IMG/VR virus record: IMGVR_UViG_3300024054_000269
Location: 118,303-182,302 of that record
Origin: a virus
Strand: one strand, 5' to 3'
DNA length: 64,000 nt
The notes beneath the pieces are model-generated. The model did no database searches. It had not been told where the DNA came from and saw only the letters and a list, made by a program, of their open reading frames with translations. Every line of letters starts with the position of its first letter. Positions within the stretch are counted from its first letter, which is position 1. The translations under genes and the position numbers were made by a program. This document shows positions 17,075 to 24,843 of this stretch, piece after piece.

Positions 17075-17527
17075 TTACAGTTGCTGTCTTTTCTGTAAGA
17101 TGGAACCAACTAATTTAATAAAATCCACAAAATCTGGATTACACAAAGCAATCGGGCTTCTGTTTTCTCTGATAGTCAAAATAGCTTGTTCAGGTGTCAT
17201 ATTTCTAAACAACATTATGGATAACGCAACAATCAACCCCGATCTGTTCAGGCCTTGATAACATGTGATTAAAACTCTTTTTCCGTCTTTGAGTTTATTT
17301 ACAATTCCAGACGCAAGTTTAATAGCTTTTCTCATTTGTTCTTTAGTAAGTAAGTTTAACCCATCATCATATAATTCTATTCTTTCAACTTCCAAACCTG
17401 GAAAATCCGTCGGTTGGTATTCAACAGCACACAAAACCAAACAGTCAAAATCAACACATAATTCATCACCCTCCGGAGGTGCGCTTCCCATCCAGAGGTT
17501 ATCAATTATTCTATTTGCGCCCATCAA
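17075..17527 (-). CDS. Dual-specificity protein phosphatase-like
   Basis: 150 aa. Active site CYQGLNRSG (Cys89, Arg95) matches CX5R of cysteine phosphatases; a general-acid Asp lies in ELYDDGLN (54/55). The length is that of a minimal DSP domain. Could act on phosphoproteins, RNA ends or phosphoinositides. Lies 9 bases upstream of UDG in the same operon. Confidence 0.85.
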   Translation of the reverse strand: MMGANRIIDNLWMGSAPPEGDELCVDFDCLVLCAVEYQPTDFPGLEVERIELYDDGLNLLTKEQMRKAIKLASGIVNKLKDGKRVLITCYQGLNRSGLIVALSIMLFRNMTPEQAILTIRENRSPIALCNPDFVDFIKLVGSILQKRQQL

Positions 17528-17552
17528 GCAAACTGAATCAATTAAATTCTAA

Positions 17553-18248
17553 TTAGGCGGCCTTTTTAACATTTTTGGGGCGCATTTTCCTAATGTTCTT
17601 TCCACCAACAACCCGGAGCTTGCGCTTTGGGTTCTGTTTGTCCCATTGATTAAAAACCCTGGCTACAACATCGCCGTTATCAATGTCACCGAAAATTTCT
17701 TTTGCCTTTAATATAATTTCTTTGACATCATCAAATTGAGATTTTGTCATTAACACAGAAAAATGTTTGGTCTTTTTTCTGTTTCCAGTCAATTCAATTT
17801 CAATTTCATCTTCAAGTTGACAACAGCTAAGCTGACCAGCTTTTTTCAACCAAGATTTCAAATTTTGCTTCGTGACTATTCTAGACAGAGCCCTCATCTT
17901 AGTGATTGGAAGCAAATCATCTGGGTTAAACGAACCTTTAAGACTCACGCCAAATACATCATATACATTTCTGTAACTGTTGGCGGTGTGTACATGCATG
18001 TGAAGTTCACATTCAACGTAATTGAACCAACTGTCATGACCCCAAACTTTCCAAATCGGAATTGGTTTACCAGAAACCAAGACATCACTGTAATAAATTT
18101 CATATAAAATTTTTCCGAGTTCAAATGACGCTCTGGCGTTGGAATTTGATAACTCTTTGGCTTTCTCTCGCAATGAATCAGCTTTACCGCGATCCAATGT
18201 CCATTTTGTCCCTCTGTCGGTGTCTTTATCAAGATGCGTTTTAGCCAT
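17553..18248 (-). CDS. Hypothetical, possibly DNA-binding, 231 aa
   Basis: Not recognised with certainty. Basic and helical; about 60-110 (IWKVWGHDSWFNYVECEL then TANSYRNVYDVFG) resembles bacterial plasmid/phage HTH domains that follow a host-range-like helix. Strongly basic C-terminus (RKLRVVGGKNIRKMRPKNVKK). Ends 25 bases before the phosphatase gene. TGTACG box 7 bases before the ATG. Confidence 0.65.
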   Translation of the reverse strand: MAKTHLDKDTDRGTKWTLDRGKADSLREKAKELSNSNARASFELGKILYEIYYSDVLVSGKPIPIWKVWGHDSWFNYVECELHMHVHTANSYRNVYDVFGVSLKGSFNPDDLLPITKMRALSRIVTKQNLKSWLKKAGQLSCCQLEDEIEIELTGNRKKTKHFSVLMTKSQFDDVKEIILKAKEIFGDIDNGDVVARVFNQWDKQNPKRKLRVVGGKNIRKMRPKNVKKAA

Positions 18249-18261
18249 GACAAACCGTACA
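18246..18261 (-). promoter_or_regulatory. TGTACG box 7 nt before ATG
   Basis: Minus-strand TGTACG (18261-18256), 7 bases, ATG (18248); a C/G variant of the TGTAAT box. Confidence 0.45.
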
Positions 18262-18287
18262 TTTAAGTTTTTGTGTTTGTTTTATTT

Positions 18288-18575
18288 GTGATAAAAATTG
18301 CTTTAAAACTAGCATCAATATTTGAGTATGGAGTTATCTCGGCTTTTGTAGAAGGTGGTGATAACAACCTCCAAAGACACGATTTTTTGTGTAACGAATT
18401 AAAAGATCTTGGATACTCGCCAGTAAATATTACAGGTGAATGGGAAGGGCACAAAGAGCTGTCTGTTCTGGTGCCAAATATAAGTATGAATGACCTAATA
18501 ACTTTAGGTAAAAAGTATAATCAAGATGCAGTTGTTTATAGCTGCGAAAATAAACCGCAGATTATCAACCTCTGA
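18288..18575 (+). CDS. Hypothetical protein, DUF3293-like ending
   Basis: 95 aa from GTG 18288 (an upstream GTG at 18273 only adds hydrophobic residues). Alpha/beta; the end KKYNQDAVVYSCENKPQII resembles small phage and bacterial proteins annotated DUF3293, which I recall but cannot check. Convergent overlap of 11 bases with the next gene. Confidence 0.55.
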   Translation: MIKIALKLASIFEYGVISAFVEGGDNNLQRHDFLCNELKDLGYSPVNITGEWEGHKELSVLVPNISMNDLITLGKKYNQDAVVYSCENKPQIINL

Positions 18576-18849
18576 GCTTCACAGCTTTTTTGCGTCCACC
18601 ACCAAAAACAGACGTTTTTTGTTCTTGACGAACTCTTTTCAATTGTTCTAATTCAGCTTGGCACGATGCCAAGATTGCATTTGTTCTGTGCAGTTGTTCT
18701 GATACTTTCATGACAGTTAAACCATCAAGATTTCTTTTGTTCTTTTTAAGAGATTTCAAATATGACTTGACTGTAACAATCAACCCATTTGTTAAATCAA
18801 TAAATTCGGCATCAACTATCGGATTTCCTCTTACGACTGATCTAGGCAT
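18565..18849 (-). CDS. Helical basic hypothetical protein
   Basis: 94 aa, helical with a coiled-coil-like segment (about 55-75) and a basic tail (GGGRKKAVKLRG). Coupled to the NADAR gene by an 8-base overlap, so possibly a partner of it. Not recognised. Confidence 0.65.
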   Translation of the reverse strand: MPRSVVRGNPIVDAEFIDLTNGLIVTVKSYLKSLKKNKRNLDGLTVMKVSEQLHRTNAILASCQAELEQLKRVRQEQKTSVFGGGRKKAVKLRG

Positions 18850-19300
18850 TTTGTTTTTCCTCGCTTTGTCTTTCCTCGTTGAATTTTGAACGGACTTCCA
18901 TCAAAATCTTACCAAGCATGTTTTTCCCGCTTCCATCGCCACCATCACCCCAATAAGAATCATTTGAAGTATGTTCTACCAACGTTTCTTCACCAGTCTC
19001 AAGCAATTGCTGTTTCAAACTTTCATTTTGAGCAAACTTTTCATACACGATTTTCTTCATAATTTCATTTCGAATACGATCCCAACCAATTTGTGGTTTA
19101 AATTTCCAGGCCAATTTTTTTGCTTCGCCCGGAGTTTTAGTGTTTCTAATTAATTCTTCTTTATCTGTGCCATCGAACTTTTTTGCCTGAAACGCATGTT
19201 CTGAAGTCAGGTAAATTTTGCCATCAAATTCAAATTTGGCCGGGTAGAAATTTGACAAGAATCCGTATTCTGACCGAGTTCCATAAAATTTAATGGCCAT
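18842..19300 (-). CDS. NADAR/YbiA-like N-glycosidase-fold protein
   Basis: 152 aa. Near-complete NADAR domain: GFLSNFYPAKFEFDGKIY, SEHAFQAKKF, the A-W-K-F/GWDRIR central block, and SNDSYWGDGGDGSGKNMLGKILMEVR. The family acts on NAD/ADP-ribose-related compounds and some members remove ADP-ribose from DNA guanine; in phages it is discussed as counter-defence. An ADP-ribosyltransferase-like protein lies at 48269. Coupled to the downstream 94-aa gene. Confidence 0.88.
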   Translation of the reverse strand: MAIKFYGTRSEYGFLSNFYPAKFEFDGKIYLTSEHAFQAKKFDGTDKEELIRNTKTPGEAKKLAWKFKPQIGWDRIRNEIMKKIVYEKFAQNESLKQQLLETGEETLVEHTSNDSYWGDGGDGSGKNMLGKILMEVRSKFNEERQSEEKQNA

Positions 19301-19318
19301 TTGTTTACTAGTGCAAAT

Positions 19319-19525
19319 TTACATCTCCCAAGAAAGTCCGGATATGATCTCATCACAATCCGGGGTATTTTTTAAAGCATCGATATTAGACATAGAACCA
19401 AATTCATCCTTTGGTATGTATTCACCAGGTTTTAATTCAACATTGTCTACAGTAAATTGACAATACGCACAAATTGCTAAGTATTTATTGTCATTATACC
19501 GTTTGAATCTCCACGCATGAGACAT
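19319..19525 (-). CDS. HxW-CxxC zinc-knuckle family protein
   Basis: 68 aa from ATG 19525: SHAW at 2-5, CAYC at about 20-23, DCDEI near the end. It matches the five-member paralogue family, but the C-terminus (SGLSWEM) lacks the VVNG/IIES tag. A longer start at 19612 would translate through a perfect 9-bp hairpin; the family alignment favours 19525. Confidence 0.65.
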   Translation of the reverse strand: MSHAWRFKRYNDNKYLAICAYCQFTVDNVELKPGEYIPKDEFGSMSNIDALKNTPDCDEIISGLSWEM

Positions 19526-19798
19526 ATTAAACACCAAATATGAATGCGGGACCTTACCGGTCCCGCAGCTTCTACTTACCACATTTTCACTCAATAATAT
19601 TTTACCATCCAACTTCAGAAACGGCTAGTTGTGGCATCGACCGTTCACGAAGCAGGACTACTTTCCTATCATCCAGATCTTATCTTTTTGTCCATTTTAT
19701 CCATTTTATCCCTGATCTTTCACTATATACCTAGTTGATGGTTAATTTCAGGATCTCCCATCACTCACGGCCATCGGCCGAATCATAATGATGTTTAT
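19526..19798. other. Intergenic region with hairpins, no gene seen
   Basis: About 270 bases between two minus-strand genes. It holds the hairpin at 19545-19567, a CGGCC/GGCCG short inverted repeat near 19770, and a small CCATTTTAT repeat near 19695. No frame longer than about 12 codons looks coding. It could be the leader of the HxW gene or a small RNA. Confidence 0.5.
19545..19567 (-). terminator. Perfect 9-bp stem, 5-nt loop hairpin
   Basis: TGCGGGACC-TTACC-GGTCCCGCA, 20 bases upstream of ATG 19525. No U-run, so either a Rho-type/attenuating hairpin or a leader structure. Confidence 0.5.
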
Positions 19799-20125
19799 TT
19801 ACGACATCATCACATCATATGCCTCCTTATGTTCTATTTTCTTCATCATTACTATGGCAGTCCTTCTCATTGAAGGTGATTTTTTTGACGAAAATCCAGC
19901 CTTGAATTTAAACACACCATCATCTGATCTGCAACTTACGCCAGATCCACCTTGATTTTCAAGTATACTGAGTATGTAAGTAGTTGATCCGTGCATGAAT
20001 TTTACAATAAAATTTTGTTTATTGAAAGACATCTTCGATTCTTCAGATAAAATCGTTATGCTAAAGCGCGGCCTTTTCAAAACCGAAACAAATACGTCGT
20101 AAGTTTGTTTCGTCCACGCATCCAC
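19799..20125 (-). CDS. Hypothetical protein, tag-like DVMMS end
   Basis: 108 aa. Helix, several beta strands (IVKFMHGSTTYILSIL, GVFKFKAGF), then a final helix ending EAYDVMMS. The order resembles the small helix-beta-helix proteins that end in the DVVES-type tag (for example 40192-40518), with a degenerate tag. Confidence 0.6.
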   Translation of the reverse strand: MDAWTKQTYDVFVSVLKRPRFSITILSEESKMSFNKQNFIVKFMHGSTTYILSILENQGGSGVSCRSDDGVFKFKAGFSSKKSPSMRRTAIVMMKKIEHKEAYDVMMS

Positions 20126-20153
20126 ACGATATTTTACAATAGTTTAATTGGAT

Positions 20154-20234
20154 TTACGCCATGGTGTGAAAATCATAATAACAATTAACATCTGAACAAA
20201 TTACTCTAGCACCAGCTGGTGTTGGGGATGGCAT
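20154..20234 (-). CDS. Possible 26-aa Cys peptide
   Basis: ATG 20234 to TAA 20154: PSPTPAGAR then a CSDVNC and FH pair, which could bind metal. Very short, antisense to a fragment of another frame; includes a 12-bp CACCAGCTGGTG palindrome. Weak support. Confidence 0.25.
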   Translation of the reverse strand: MPSPTPAGARVICSDVNCYYDFHTMA

Positions 20235-20243
20235 AGGTCATTT

Positions 20244-20396
20244 GTGAAATCAAATGGGGTAGCCAGGCCGGCTTTGTATGTTGATTCAGAAAATAGAGAT
20301 GATAGTGTTGGGGGGGGGCTATCACCAGCTCCAATCCAAACTCTTGCTGAATTAGAAAGTAGGTTTGGTGTAGGAACACCAAAGTTAACGTTTTAA
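20244..20396 (+). pseudogene. Fragment resembling a tail-spike/beta-helix protein
   Basis: The 50-codon frame reads ALYVDSENRDDSVGGGLSP then IQTLAELESRFG. YVDS..GDDs..GLS.P..TL..L is the typical start of right-handed beta-helix (pectate-lyase-like) tail-spike domains. It stops at 20396 and lacks the rest of such a protein. The preceding bases in another frame (LAPAGVGDGIGHL) look like the upstream part displaced by a frameshift. Probably a decayed remnant; it sits in a 310-base gap with no intact gene. Confidence 0.4.
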
Positions 20397-20437
20397 ACGT
20401 CTACGGACTTAAACACCAAAGACCAGAGCGAACACCA

Positions 20438-20587
20438 TTAATATTCATAATTAATCGTCCAACAATACTTTTTGAGTTCGCTGTGCTTCATTTTGTTTTT
20501 CTTTGAAACACCATTTACTTTCCACGGTTTGCACATAAGGCACCCAGAACGTCTGTTTTTTGGACGGCGACGTTTATGATTAGACAT
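20438..20587 (-). CDS. Small basic CxxC protein next to HNH endonuclease
   Basis: 49 aa from ATG 20587: very basic N-terminus (NHKRRRPKNRRSG), CLMCKPWKVNG at about 15-25. Small KPWK proteins of this kind occur widely next to HNH genes. Start overlaps the HNH stop by 8 bases, so it is co-translated. Confidence 0.7.
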   Translation of the reverse strand: MSNHKRRRPKNRRSGCLMCKPWKVNGVSKKNKMKHSELKKYCWTINYEY

Positions 20588-21095
20588 GTTGTACGCAGTA
20601 TCCTTTCCATTCTTCTGGAATGCTGTCAATAAGGAAATATGGCTCAGCTATCGGAAGTGACTTCGGTTTAACTGGCCAATTTATAGGAAACATCCCAGAT
20701 TGGTCAGGGTTCATGTTGGCTTTCAATCTGTTGCATGGATAGCAAGCTGCAACTATGTTTTCCCAATTTCTCTTGCCACCATTAGATTTTGGGATAACAT
20801 GATCCAAAGTTAGATGTTTTGAATGGAATTTAACACCACAGTATTGACAGGTGTATTTGTCCCTAGCATATACGCCTTCTCTGCTAAATTTAACACTACG
20901 TCTGTTATAACGCATTTCTTTACGCATTCTAATAACCGCTGGCATTTTCCATACAATTGACGGAGATCTAACTTCTTCTTTATACTCAGCAATTGTATCG
21001 ACCTTTCCGAGGTACTTGAGCCTTATAGCAGCTTCCCACGGAATGATTCTGGTCGGTAAATACCAGCTATTCAAAAGCAAAGTTCTAGTGTGCAT
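20580..21095 (-). CDS. HNH endonuclease
   Basis: 171 aa. Zinc Cys pairs CQYC and CYPC flank LDHVIPKSNGGKRNWENIVAA, the HNH nuclease core (His, Asn). The N-terminal block (LLLNSWYLPTRIIPWEAAI) is the one found in the common free-standing bacterial HNH proteins, so it is more like these than an intron homing enzyme. Nicks or cuts DNA; in phages HNH proteins help packaging or are selfish. Confidence 0.88.
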   Translation of the reverse strand: MHTRTLLLNSWYLPTRIIPWEAAIRLKYLGKVDTIAEYKEEVRSPSIVWKMPAVIRMRKEMRYNRRSVKFSREGVYARDKYTCQYCGVKFHSKHLTLDHVIPKSNGGKRNWENIVAACYPCNRLKANMNPDQSGMFPINWPVKPKSLPIAEPYFLIDSIPEEWKGYCVQHV

Positions 21096-21135
21096 GCTAA
21101 CCTATTTGTATTCTTTATTGTTCACGATTTACTCC

Positions 21136-21522
21136 TCACGCGAAAAATGTATCATATATTGACGCCCAATTCTCTAACAATTCTTTGTCTGCGCCAGAAA
21201 TTTCTCGCGCAAATGTTCTCATTAAGTCTGAGCTGCCATGTTTTATCACAATTTCTGTCAATTTCTTAACATTTGCGCCTGGAACATTTTTAGCAAAATG
21301 ATATGCACATTCAGCACTGCCGCTTTTCAAAACCAAAGTTTGAAGTTTTTTAATGTTTATGTCACGACTACGCCATTTGGTTGCAAATACAGCGGCAGCC
21401 CACCCCAATTCCCTGAAACCAGGATTTGTAACCCAGCTATCTGGCCCCGGCCCGCCGTTTAATATCTGGCGATACCAATTCCAAGTTCTTCTGGTTAATT
21501 TAGGTTTTTTCTTTTTCGACAT
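21136..21522 (-). CDS. Tandem-repeat helical protein (GSxxxAYxFAxxVPGA repeats)
   Basis: 128 aa. Two clear repeats of about 30 residues: SGSAECAYHFAKNVPGANVKKL and HGSSDLMRTFAREISGADKELL, preceded by a partial one (GWAAAVFATKWRSRDINIKKL). Similar repeats occur in phage and bacterial proteins of unknown function and probably form a helical solenoid. Basic N-terminus. A strong hairpin covering its ribosome-binding site suggests regulation. Confidence 0.7.
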   Translation of the reverse strand: MSKKKKPKLTRRTWNWYRQILNGGPGPDSWVTNPGFRELGWAAAVFATKWRSRDINIKKLQTLVLKSGSAECAYHFAKNVPGANVKKLTEIVIKHGSSDLMRTFAREISGADKELLENWASIYDTFFA

Positions 21523-21684
21523 TGGGCGCCTCTTCAGTTGAGGCCCCCGATGTGTGATGAGCCTAGTCAGCTATCCAGTATCACACGCGGGGGCAAGACT
21601 TGTGGTTTGCCACTCAACGCGTGTATTCATGCTGAACATTGGTTCTCATCTCCTAACAAAATTTTACACCAACAATTAGTCTAT
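21523..21684 (-). promoter_or_regulatory. Structured leader with SD-masking hairpin
   Basis: Just before the ATG (21522, minus strand), GGGGGCCTC pairs with GAGGCGCCC (8 of 9 bp), which buries the GAAGAGG ribosome-binding site. Further upstream ATCACAC/GTGTGAT (about 21550 and 21580) and GGCAA/TTGCC pairs could form more stems. No gene frame is visible in this 160-base stretch. It may be a regulated leader or a small RNA. Confidence 0.5.
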
Positions 21685-22020
21685 TTACAAGGCTTTATTC
21701 CCGTGACGCCATGGTCGGTTTCTGTTGAATTCCATTTTCTCGGCTAGTGCTGATCCTAAATCTATATTATAAACACCGCACATGTCGAATATTCTAATTA
21801 AAACATCGGCTAATTCACTAGCAACCCCTTCTGGTTTACCATCTTCACGTTTCCAATTTTTGTTAACATCATTAGTGTCACGAAAAGCTTCCAACGCTTC
21901 AGATAATTCAGAATGAACTAATGCTATTCTGTCACCAAATGTTGAATTAAGGTCGTGCCACCCTTTAGAATGTGCGGTTTCAAATGATTCTTTTATTAGT
22001 TGTTCTATAGTCAAACTCAT
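21685..22020 (-). CDS. MazG-like NTP pyrophosphohydrolase
   Basis: 111 aa, the compact family form: HSELSEALEAFRD (about 36-48) and ELADVLIRIFDMCG (about 69-82), metal-binding helices of the all-alpha NTP-PPase fold, then the typical KMEFNRNRPWRHGNKAL end. Likely removes aberrant or excess (d)NTPs, or depletes nucleotide alarmones. ATGA-coupled to the receiver-domain gene. Confidence 0.9.
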   Translation of the reverse strand: MSLTIEQLIKESFETAHSKGWHDLNSTFGDRIALVHSELSEALEAFRDTNDVNKNWKREDGKPEGVASELADVLIRIFDMCGVYNIDLGSALAEKMEFNRNRPWRHGNKAL

Positions 22021-22376
22021 TTCTTTTCTCCATTTGTGAATTTCCTTATCAGATCATTCACGCTGGTCTCATTGACAGGTTTAATAATCCAGCGTCCAAA
22101 CATCATTGAAAGAAATACTTGATTTTCTCTCGATGTTGAACCTTTTGATATAAATAGAACATTTTTTTCATACGTTGGAAATTTTTTCTTAATTTCAAAA
22201 TACAACCTTTGATTTGTGTCTATGTCGATTATGACAGCGCCATATTTATGTTTTTTAACTAATGGTAGCGCTTCATTTAAATTTCTAGCCGTATCAATTT
22301 TACTATATTTCTTTTTCAGAATTGTTATCAACACGTCTCTAGCGCTTGAGTCACTATCAACAATTAAAATATCCAT
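22017..22376 (-). CDS. Stand-alone response-regulator receiver domain
   Basis: 119 aa. Acidic pair VDSD (6-9), phosphoacceptor Asp in VIIDIDTN (about 49-52), Ser in FISKG and Lys in WIIKPV complete the receiver signature; no output domain. Could intercept host two-component phosphotransfer or act as an adaptor. Overlaps both neighbours (VanW stop TAATG, MazG-like ATGA). Confidence 0.8.
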   Translation of the reverse strand: MDILIVDSDSSARDVLITILKKKYSKIDTARNLNEALPLVKKHKYGAVIIDIDTNQRLYFEIKKKFPTYEKNVLFISKGSTSRENQVFLSMMFGRWIIKPVNETSVNDLIRKFTNGEKK

Positions 22377-23365
22377 TATTCAATTTCCCAAGGTGGTGGT
22401 CCATCCCAACCTAAACCGACTTCCCAAATCTCGTTTACTGGTTCATAATTGCTAACAGAAGTGATTTTATTATTTTTACCATCAGCCCATTTTTGGGTGA
22501 AAATTGACGTTACGATTAGCCCATCTGAGCCTGATTGAATTTTCTTTTTATATTTACCGAGAAATTTGCCGGTCTTTCTATAAGTTTTTACATACAAACC
22601 ATTAGTTGACATTCCAAACATGTATGAAACAGTTGGATGATTGCCAGACCCAAAAACTGATATTTTTAGAATTGCTTCTTCATCATCAGACAAATATGAC
22701 TTAATGGTGACAGGAAAATCATATTGATTTTTTATTTTTAGATCAACTGCTTGGCAATTTTTATCTTCATGCCCATTACATTCTTTTGGAAAATTAACTG
22801 TGGCATCAAGGCCCTTTTCTATATATTTAGATGGCCTTGAATGCGATCTTCTCTCAACTATTTCAAGACCAGCAAATCTTGATACAGCGTATAAAGTTGA
22901 TGAAACCTGACAAACACCTCCACCAATTCCAGACGTCATTTCACCAAGGAAAATTAATGGGGCTTCCAGGTAGCCGTTTTCTGTCGTTCTTGGTCCAACA
23001 TATTTATTGAAACTAAATATTTCATTGGGTTTTATAGTAATGTCTATATTTGTTCTCTTAACATTCAAGTATCTGTTTTTTTCTTTCCCAAAACTTTTAA
23101 GCTTAGTTGAGTAAGTCGAAATAACCTTGTCTTGGTCTTCTCTTGGTTTCTCTTGCCTTTTTTGTTCGGTTTTACCACCTGAATCACCTATTGATGAAGA
23201 AATTGAAGGAGAGTCAAAAGAGATGGCTTTATCATGTGTCGTACATGATACTACATATACAACAATAGGTAACCCTTGAGGAATCATGTTTAAGAATTTA
23301 GTCATAGAAATTACCGCGAATGGTACACTACGTGTGTTAGTTGATGGGTTGTATATTGGATTCAT
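22376..23365 (-). CDS. VanW family protein with N-terminal signal-like segment
   Basis: 329 aa. Family core: IKPNEIFSFNKYVGPRT, GGGVCQVSSTLYAVSRFAGLEIVERRSHS, then the PKECNGHEDKNC and beta-rich end. VanW proteins are cell-envelope proteins of uncertain function found in vancomycin-resistance loci and many Gram-positives. Residues about 30-45 (GLPIVVYVVSC) may be a signal or lipoprotein-like segment. If translation starts at the internal ATG near 23287, that ATG overlaps the divergent ATG at 23286 in one CATG. Confidence 0.85.
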   Translation of the reverse strand: MNPIYNPSTNTRSVPFAVISMTKFLNMIPQGLPIVVYVVSCTTHDKAISFDSPSISSSIGDSGGKTEQKRQEKPREDQDKVISTYSTKLKSFGKEKNRYLNVKRTNIDITIKPNEIFSFNKYVGPRTTENGYLEAPLIFLGEMTSGIGGGVCQVSSTLYAVSRFAGLEIVERRSHSRPSKYIEKGLDATVNFPKECNGHEDKNCQAVDLKIKNQYDFPVTIKSYLSDDEEAILKISVFGSGNHPTVSYMFGMSTNGLYVKTYRKTGKFLGKYKKKIQSGSDGLIVTSIFTQKWADGKNNKITSVSNYEPVNEIWEVGLGWDGPPPWEIE

Positions 23366-23561
23366 AGATGAATTGAAATTAACATCATCAAATGATAAGA
23401 AACCATCAATCGAAATATCAATGGTGAGCCAAAATAAACTTCCAAATGAATCGCTTCATGTATTGCACAAAAATCGAGAAATTTTGCAGTCATGTGAATT
23501 TATAAAATTGTTTGATCAAGCTGATACGTTACCGCAAGGCATGCAAACAGTTAATGATTGA
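23286..23561 (+). CDS. Hypothetical beta-rich protein
   Basis: 91 aa, alternating hydrophobic strands (NLVIEITANGTLRVLVDGLYIGFI), ends MQTVND. SD TGAGG 5 bases before the ATG. Its start lies inside the VanW frame, divergent. Not recognised. Confidence 0.65.
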   Translation: MFKNLVIEITANGTLRVLVDGLYIGFIDELKLTSSNDKKPSIEISMVSQNKLPNESLHVLHKNREILQSCEFIKLFDQADTLPQGMQTVND

Positions 23562-23588
23562 AGTTGTTATTAATCGTCTGAGTTGATA

Positions 23589-23972
23589 ATGGATTTTAAC
23601 ATATATCATAATATCGCGAATAGAATTGCAGGCGGCCCCAACTTTGTAGCCACTGGAAAAGCCATATCAAGCAATTCTTCCACAAACATGGCAAGAGTAA
23701 GTGATGGATACATGAGTACAGCTCTTAAAGAGGGTGAAGATCCGAGTTGGCCAAGAGTTAAAACACTATATATGTCTAAATTAAAGCCGCTGTTCAGACA
23801 TCTTGAAGAATCAATACGAAACGAAAGTATGATTGAAACTCAAGCAACTATAAAGGGAATTGTTGAGAATTTTGCTTTAATGTTTAAATCAATGGATAAA
23901 CCAACAATTAAAAGAAAAACTGAAATGTTTGTAGATCGTATACTTTCAGAGAAAAACATTAACCTTCGATGA
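23589..23972 (+). CDS. Hypothetical helical protein with IANRIA N-terminus
   Basis: 127 aa from ATG 23589. Starts MDFNIYHNIANRIAGG, a pattern shared by several unrelated small proteins here (28847, 44245, 46867, 60535). The rest is helical. Convergent 14-base overlap with the HxW gene at 23959. Confidence 0.65.
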   Translation: MDFNIYHNIANRIAGGPNFVATGKAISSNSSTNMARVSDGYMSTALKEGEDPSWPRVKTLYMSKLKPLFRHLEESIRNESMIETQATIKGIVENFALMFKSMDKPTIKRKTEMFVDRILSEKNINLR

Positions 23973-24216
23973 TGTCTTTTACTAAATTATTTTCACAGGT
24001 ATCACCCACCATAAAATAATCATCACCAGAACCAGGCGATCTTCCACCAACAAGACCTAGCGCTACAACGCTACAACGCTTACATATCCAAACTTCGCTT
24101 TTTCTCTTTCTATTGTCAAGTAAATCATCAAATATTGTTTGTTGTTTTTCCCAGTCATGTGATTTAGCAACTTCACTATTTACGTTTTCCATTCTTGTTG
24201 TGTCATTGTTTGACAT
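23959..24216 (-). CDS. HxW-CxxC zinc-knuckle family protein with IIEG tag
   Basis: 85 aa from ATG 24216 (in TAATG with the previous stop). SHDW at about 17-20, CKRC at about 44-47, DTCEN near 72-76, terminal KDIIEG. Same order as the paralogues at 14993, 19319, 27351 and 59321. Metal site likely; function unknown. Confidence 0.75.
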   Translation of the reverse strand: MSNNDTTRMENVNSEVAKSHDWEKQQTIFDDLLDNRKRKSEVWICKRCSVVALGLVGGRSPGSGDDYFMVGDTCENNLVKDIIEG

Positions 24217-24509
24217 TAGAAAATCTTGTGCGCTAACCAAGTTGACGCACCAACTATAAAAAACCAACTTACAGCCAAATCAATAAAATAAAACCTAGAA
24301 TTTATCAAAATTGGTTTGTAAATAAGTACAAATGGTATCGCAACCCAAAAACTTGTACAATATGGGCATCTAATTAATTCATTGAGAAATTGGCTCTTAC
24401 TGCCTATTTTTAACCTAACTTTTTCAAAAATTACAGCACTTGAGGTTGTCATGGATATAACAGCTACAACCATTGATAACACACCGGTTAGTATCCATTG
24501 ATTAATCAT
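24216..24509 (-). CDS. DUF1360-like membrane protein
   Basis: 97 aa. Hydrophobic helices at about 5-29, 52-66 and 73-92, with LIRCPYCTSFWVAIP between them, the signature of DUF1360 membrane proteins. Role unknown. Start TTAATCATG with no SD; coupled by TAATG to the HxW gene. Confidence 0.8.
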   Translation of the reverse strand: MINQWILTGVLSMVVAVISMTTSSAVIFEKVRLKIGSKSQFLNELIRCPYCTSFWVAIPFVLIYKPILINSRFYFIDLAVSWFFIVGASTWLAHKIF

Positions 24510-24539
24510 GTCAAATTATACTAAACAAAAATATTCTAA

Positions 24540-24555
24540 TGTATAGTTATACGTG
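24540..24555 (+). promoter_or_regulatory. TGTATA box 7 nt before GTG
   Basis: TGTATA 24540-24545, 7 bases, GTG 24553; another GTG with leaderless spacing. Confidence 0.55.
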
Positions 24556-24843
24556 TCAAAAATATTATGTTGGTTATTTGGCCACAAAGATATTCCAAAA
24601 GATTTTCTAAGGGCCAAAAATAAAGAATATGAAAGTCAAAAGCCAGCGTATAGTCATTCAGTAAAAATTGGCGATATCGTTATTAATTGCAGCACATTAA
24701 CAGTGTCCTTTTTTGAATCACACGTCATTAAAATCAAACCTTGTCTAAGATGTGGTGTTTATATAGAATTAAAAAAACTAACAGAGGCTGAGATTAACGA
24801 AGCAATTAATAACATGAAAACAGAAGATCTTCTAAATGGTTAA
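24553..24843 (+). CDS. Small CxxC protein with LLNG end
   Basis: 96 aa. Basic N-terminus (CWLFGHKDIPKDFLRAKNKE), CLRCGVYIE at about 69-77, a terminal helix ending EDLLNG, a tag-like C-terminus. The LFGH and CxxCG pattern is seen in many phage proteins that look like degenerate zinc fingers. Convergent overlap of 4 bases with the next gene. Confidence 0.65.
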   Translation: MSKILCWLFGHKDIPKDFLRAKNKEYESQKPAYSHSVKIGDIVINCSTLTVSFFESHVIKIKPCLRCGVYIELKKLTEAEINEAINNMKTEDLLNG

